A stretch of DNA of 7,080 nt from an uncultured Lachnospiraceae bacterium (GTDB taxonomy: Bacteria > Bacillota_A > Clostridia > Lachnospirales > Lachnospiraceae). The stretch lies in contig CANOBT010000241.1 in assembly GCA_947564305.1 (NCBI GenBank), positions 1 to 7,080 of the forward strand, read 5' to 3'. How positions within the stretch are numbered: position 1 is the first letter of the stretch; the number at the start of each line of letters is the position of its first letter. Below, in pieces: positions 6,105-7,080 of this stretch. Under the pieces are notes generated by a model. It was not told the DNA's origin and ran no database searches. It was given only the letters and a program-made list of their open reading frames with translations. A program made the position numbers and the translations under genes.

Positions 6105-7080
6105 TCATGCAGCCGCTTTCAGCTGCTCCCTGCGGACATGTCCGAAGACTTTCCCTGGATCGTAGTTCTCTTTTTTTCTTGCAAGCGTGTGGACCAGCGT
6201 CAGGATCTTCTTGCTGATGACGATCAGTGCCTGCATCTTCCTCAGAGGGGCTTTCTCCCTCGTTTTCAGGTAATGGTAAAGCTGTTTCATCTCCTCATTT
6301 ACTGCGACCATTGTCAGCGCCATCTGGTAAAGCACGCTCCGCAGGTTCTTCCTTCCACGTTTGGATATTTTCGTCCCGCTCTTGTTCTTGCCGGAACTGT
6401 CCTCCACTAAGTTGTATCCCGCCATGCGGCTCATCTGCCGTGGATTCTCAAATCTTGTCGGGTCGCCAAGCTCTCCCAGGCAAGCCGCTAGTGTCACAAT
6501 GCCTATTCCCTTTATGCTTAAGAGAAAATCTGCATAGTCTGTCTGCTGCAGGGTATCTTCCATCTGTCTTTCCAGGAGTTCCAGTTCCTCCAGCATCAGG
6601 CGCAGCTTCAGCCTTGCCGCCTCTTCCCCGTAATCCACCCCAATAGAATCCTTTGCGGCCTCTACAAGCTGCACAGCTTTCTTTCTCCCGACACTTTTCT
6701 TTACCGACCTTTTTATCTCATCCGTAACACCGTCTTCTCCCATGCCAAGGATGAACTTCGGAAACGGGCAGGTCTTTAATATATGCCTGGATGCCTTGCC
6801 GGAAAGCGGGCATTTAAACACTTCTTCATACTCCGGGAAATATTCATCCATTACCGCCGTGATAGTATTCTTTAATGCGTTCTTACGCTTGTTTAACCCG
6901 GTTCTGGCGGTGGACAGTCCCTCAGTTCCGCATAGACGTCATGGGGCAGATACAATTCAAAATACCTCCCGTCTTTCACCAGCTTTGCAATCGTCAGCGC
7001 ATCCTTTTTGTCGGACTTCGTCTGACTGTTGTCATCCAGTTCCTTCGCCTGTTTTGTTGCATATGGGTTCACCAAAACAG
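6105..7080 (-). pseudogene. IS110-family transposase, frameshifted, N-terminus beyond the window
   Basis: Two consecutive frames together make one transposase. The upstream part (7080-6893) has VNPYATKQAKELDD and KSDKKDALTIAKLV, the DEDD-type RuvC-like nuclease domain with its Asp-Lys-Lys-Asp-Ala signature, and is open to the window edge. The downstream part (6918-6105) has the helix-hairpin-helix motif SIKGIGIVTLAA, then GDPTRFENPRQM and the serine motif EDSSGKNKSG before RGRKNLR, i.e. the Transposase_20 domain. A GGG at 6921-6919 stands where GGGG would keep the frame (AELRG LSTARTGLNKRKNA); as written, the first frame ends after the aberrant tail DCPPPEPG. A one-base loss is the simplest cause, and a sequencing error in the G run is possible. 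IS110 enzymes are normally one frame of about 400 aa, so as it stands this copy is inactive. The stop at 6105 is the natural one. Confidence 0.88.

Larger units (their letters stand above)
6001..7080 (-). mobile_element. IS110-family insertion sequence, 3' part
   Basis: This entry contains the transposase remnant and the structured segment after its stop. The outer end on the gene-cluster side is not resolved: IS110 elements lack clear terminal inverted repeats and often leave no target duplication, so the true boundary could be anywhere from about 5880 to 6000. The other end lies beyond 7080. The element points in the same direction as the gene run, so read-through from it could reach the genes starting at 5824. 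Confidence 0.75.

Noticed and set aside
5934..6646. Plus-strand open frames of 158 and 139 codons opposite the IS110 transposase
   Set aside because: They lie antisense to clearly recognisable transposase motifs, and their Ser/Pro/Leu-rich translations show no domain.
1..7080. CRISPR array, tRNA or rRNA genes
   Set aside because: No regularly spaced direct repeats, no cloverleaf with TTCRA arm and no conserved rRNA segments were seen on either strand.

Overview
The window looks like an accessory stretch of a low-to-moderate GC Firmicutes chromosome, most likely a gut Clostridia/Lachnospiraceae-type bacterium. This is an inference from strong AGGAGG-type ribosome binding sites, AT-rich intergenic DNA, an IS110-type transposase and the style of the proteins; no taxonomic marker gene is present. 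Every supported gene is on the minus strand, so the window reads from right to left.

Layout in transcription order. (1) 7080 to about 6001: an IS110-family insertion sequence whose transposase enters from beyond the right edge and is broken by a one-base frameshift near 6919-6921. The DNA just past its stop codon holds a strong long-range inverted repeat (6014-6084). (2) About 5825-5930: an AT-rich leader with a perfect 8-bp palindrome (5861-5880), the likely control region of the next genes. (3) 5824 to 301: a tightly packed run of seven genes, probably one operon. It encodes a 266-aa protein with MotA-like and FliG-like stretches; a 334-aa protein of unknown function; a 205-aa protein C; an ADP-ribosylglycohydrolase (DraG family); a small membrane protein; a PPP-type metallophosphatase; and C', a second copy of the C family interrupted by an in-frame TGA. 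Two junctions use ATGA stop/start overlaps. (4) 202-248: a clear intrinsic terminator closing the run. (5) 1-76: the 5'-truncated remnant of an aldo/keto reductase gene running off the left edge.

How the genes may work together. Two of the seven proteins belong to families that remove protein modifications: ADP-ribose by the DraG-like enzyme, phosphate by the PPP enzyme. No matching kinase or ADP-ribosyltransferase is visible. DraG-family enzymes are known both as regulators and as immunity factors against ADP-ribosylating toxins, so a 'modification eraser' or immunity/defence-type cassette is a reasonable hypothesis, but not shown. The C/C' pair bracketing the DraG, membrane protein and phosphatase genes suggests local duplication. 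The IS insertion, the decayed paralogue and the aldo/keto reductase stump all point to a rearranging accessory locus rather than a conserved core operon.
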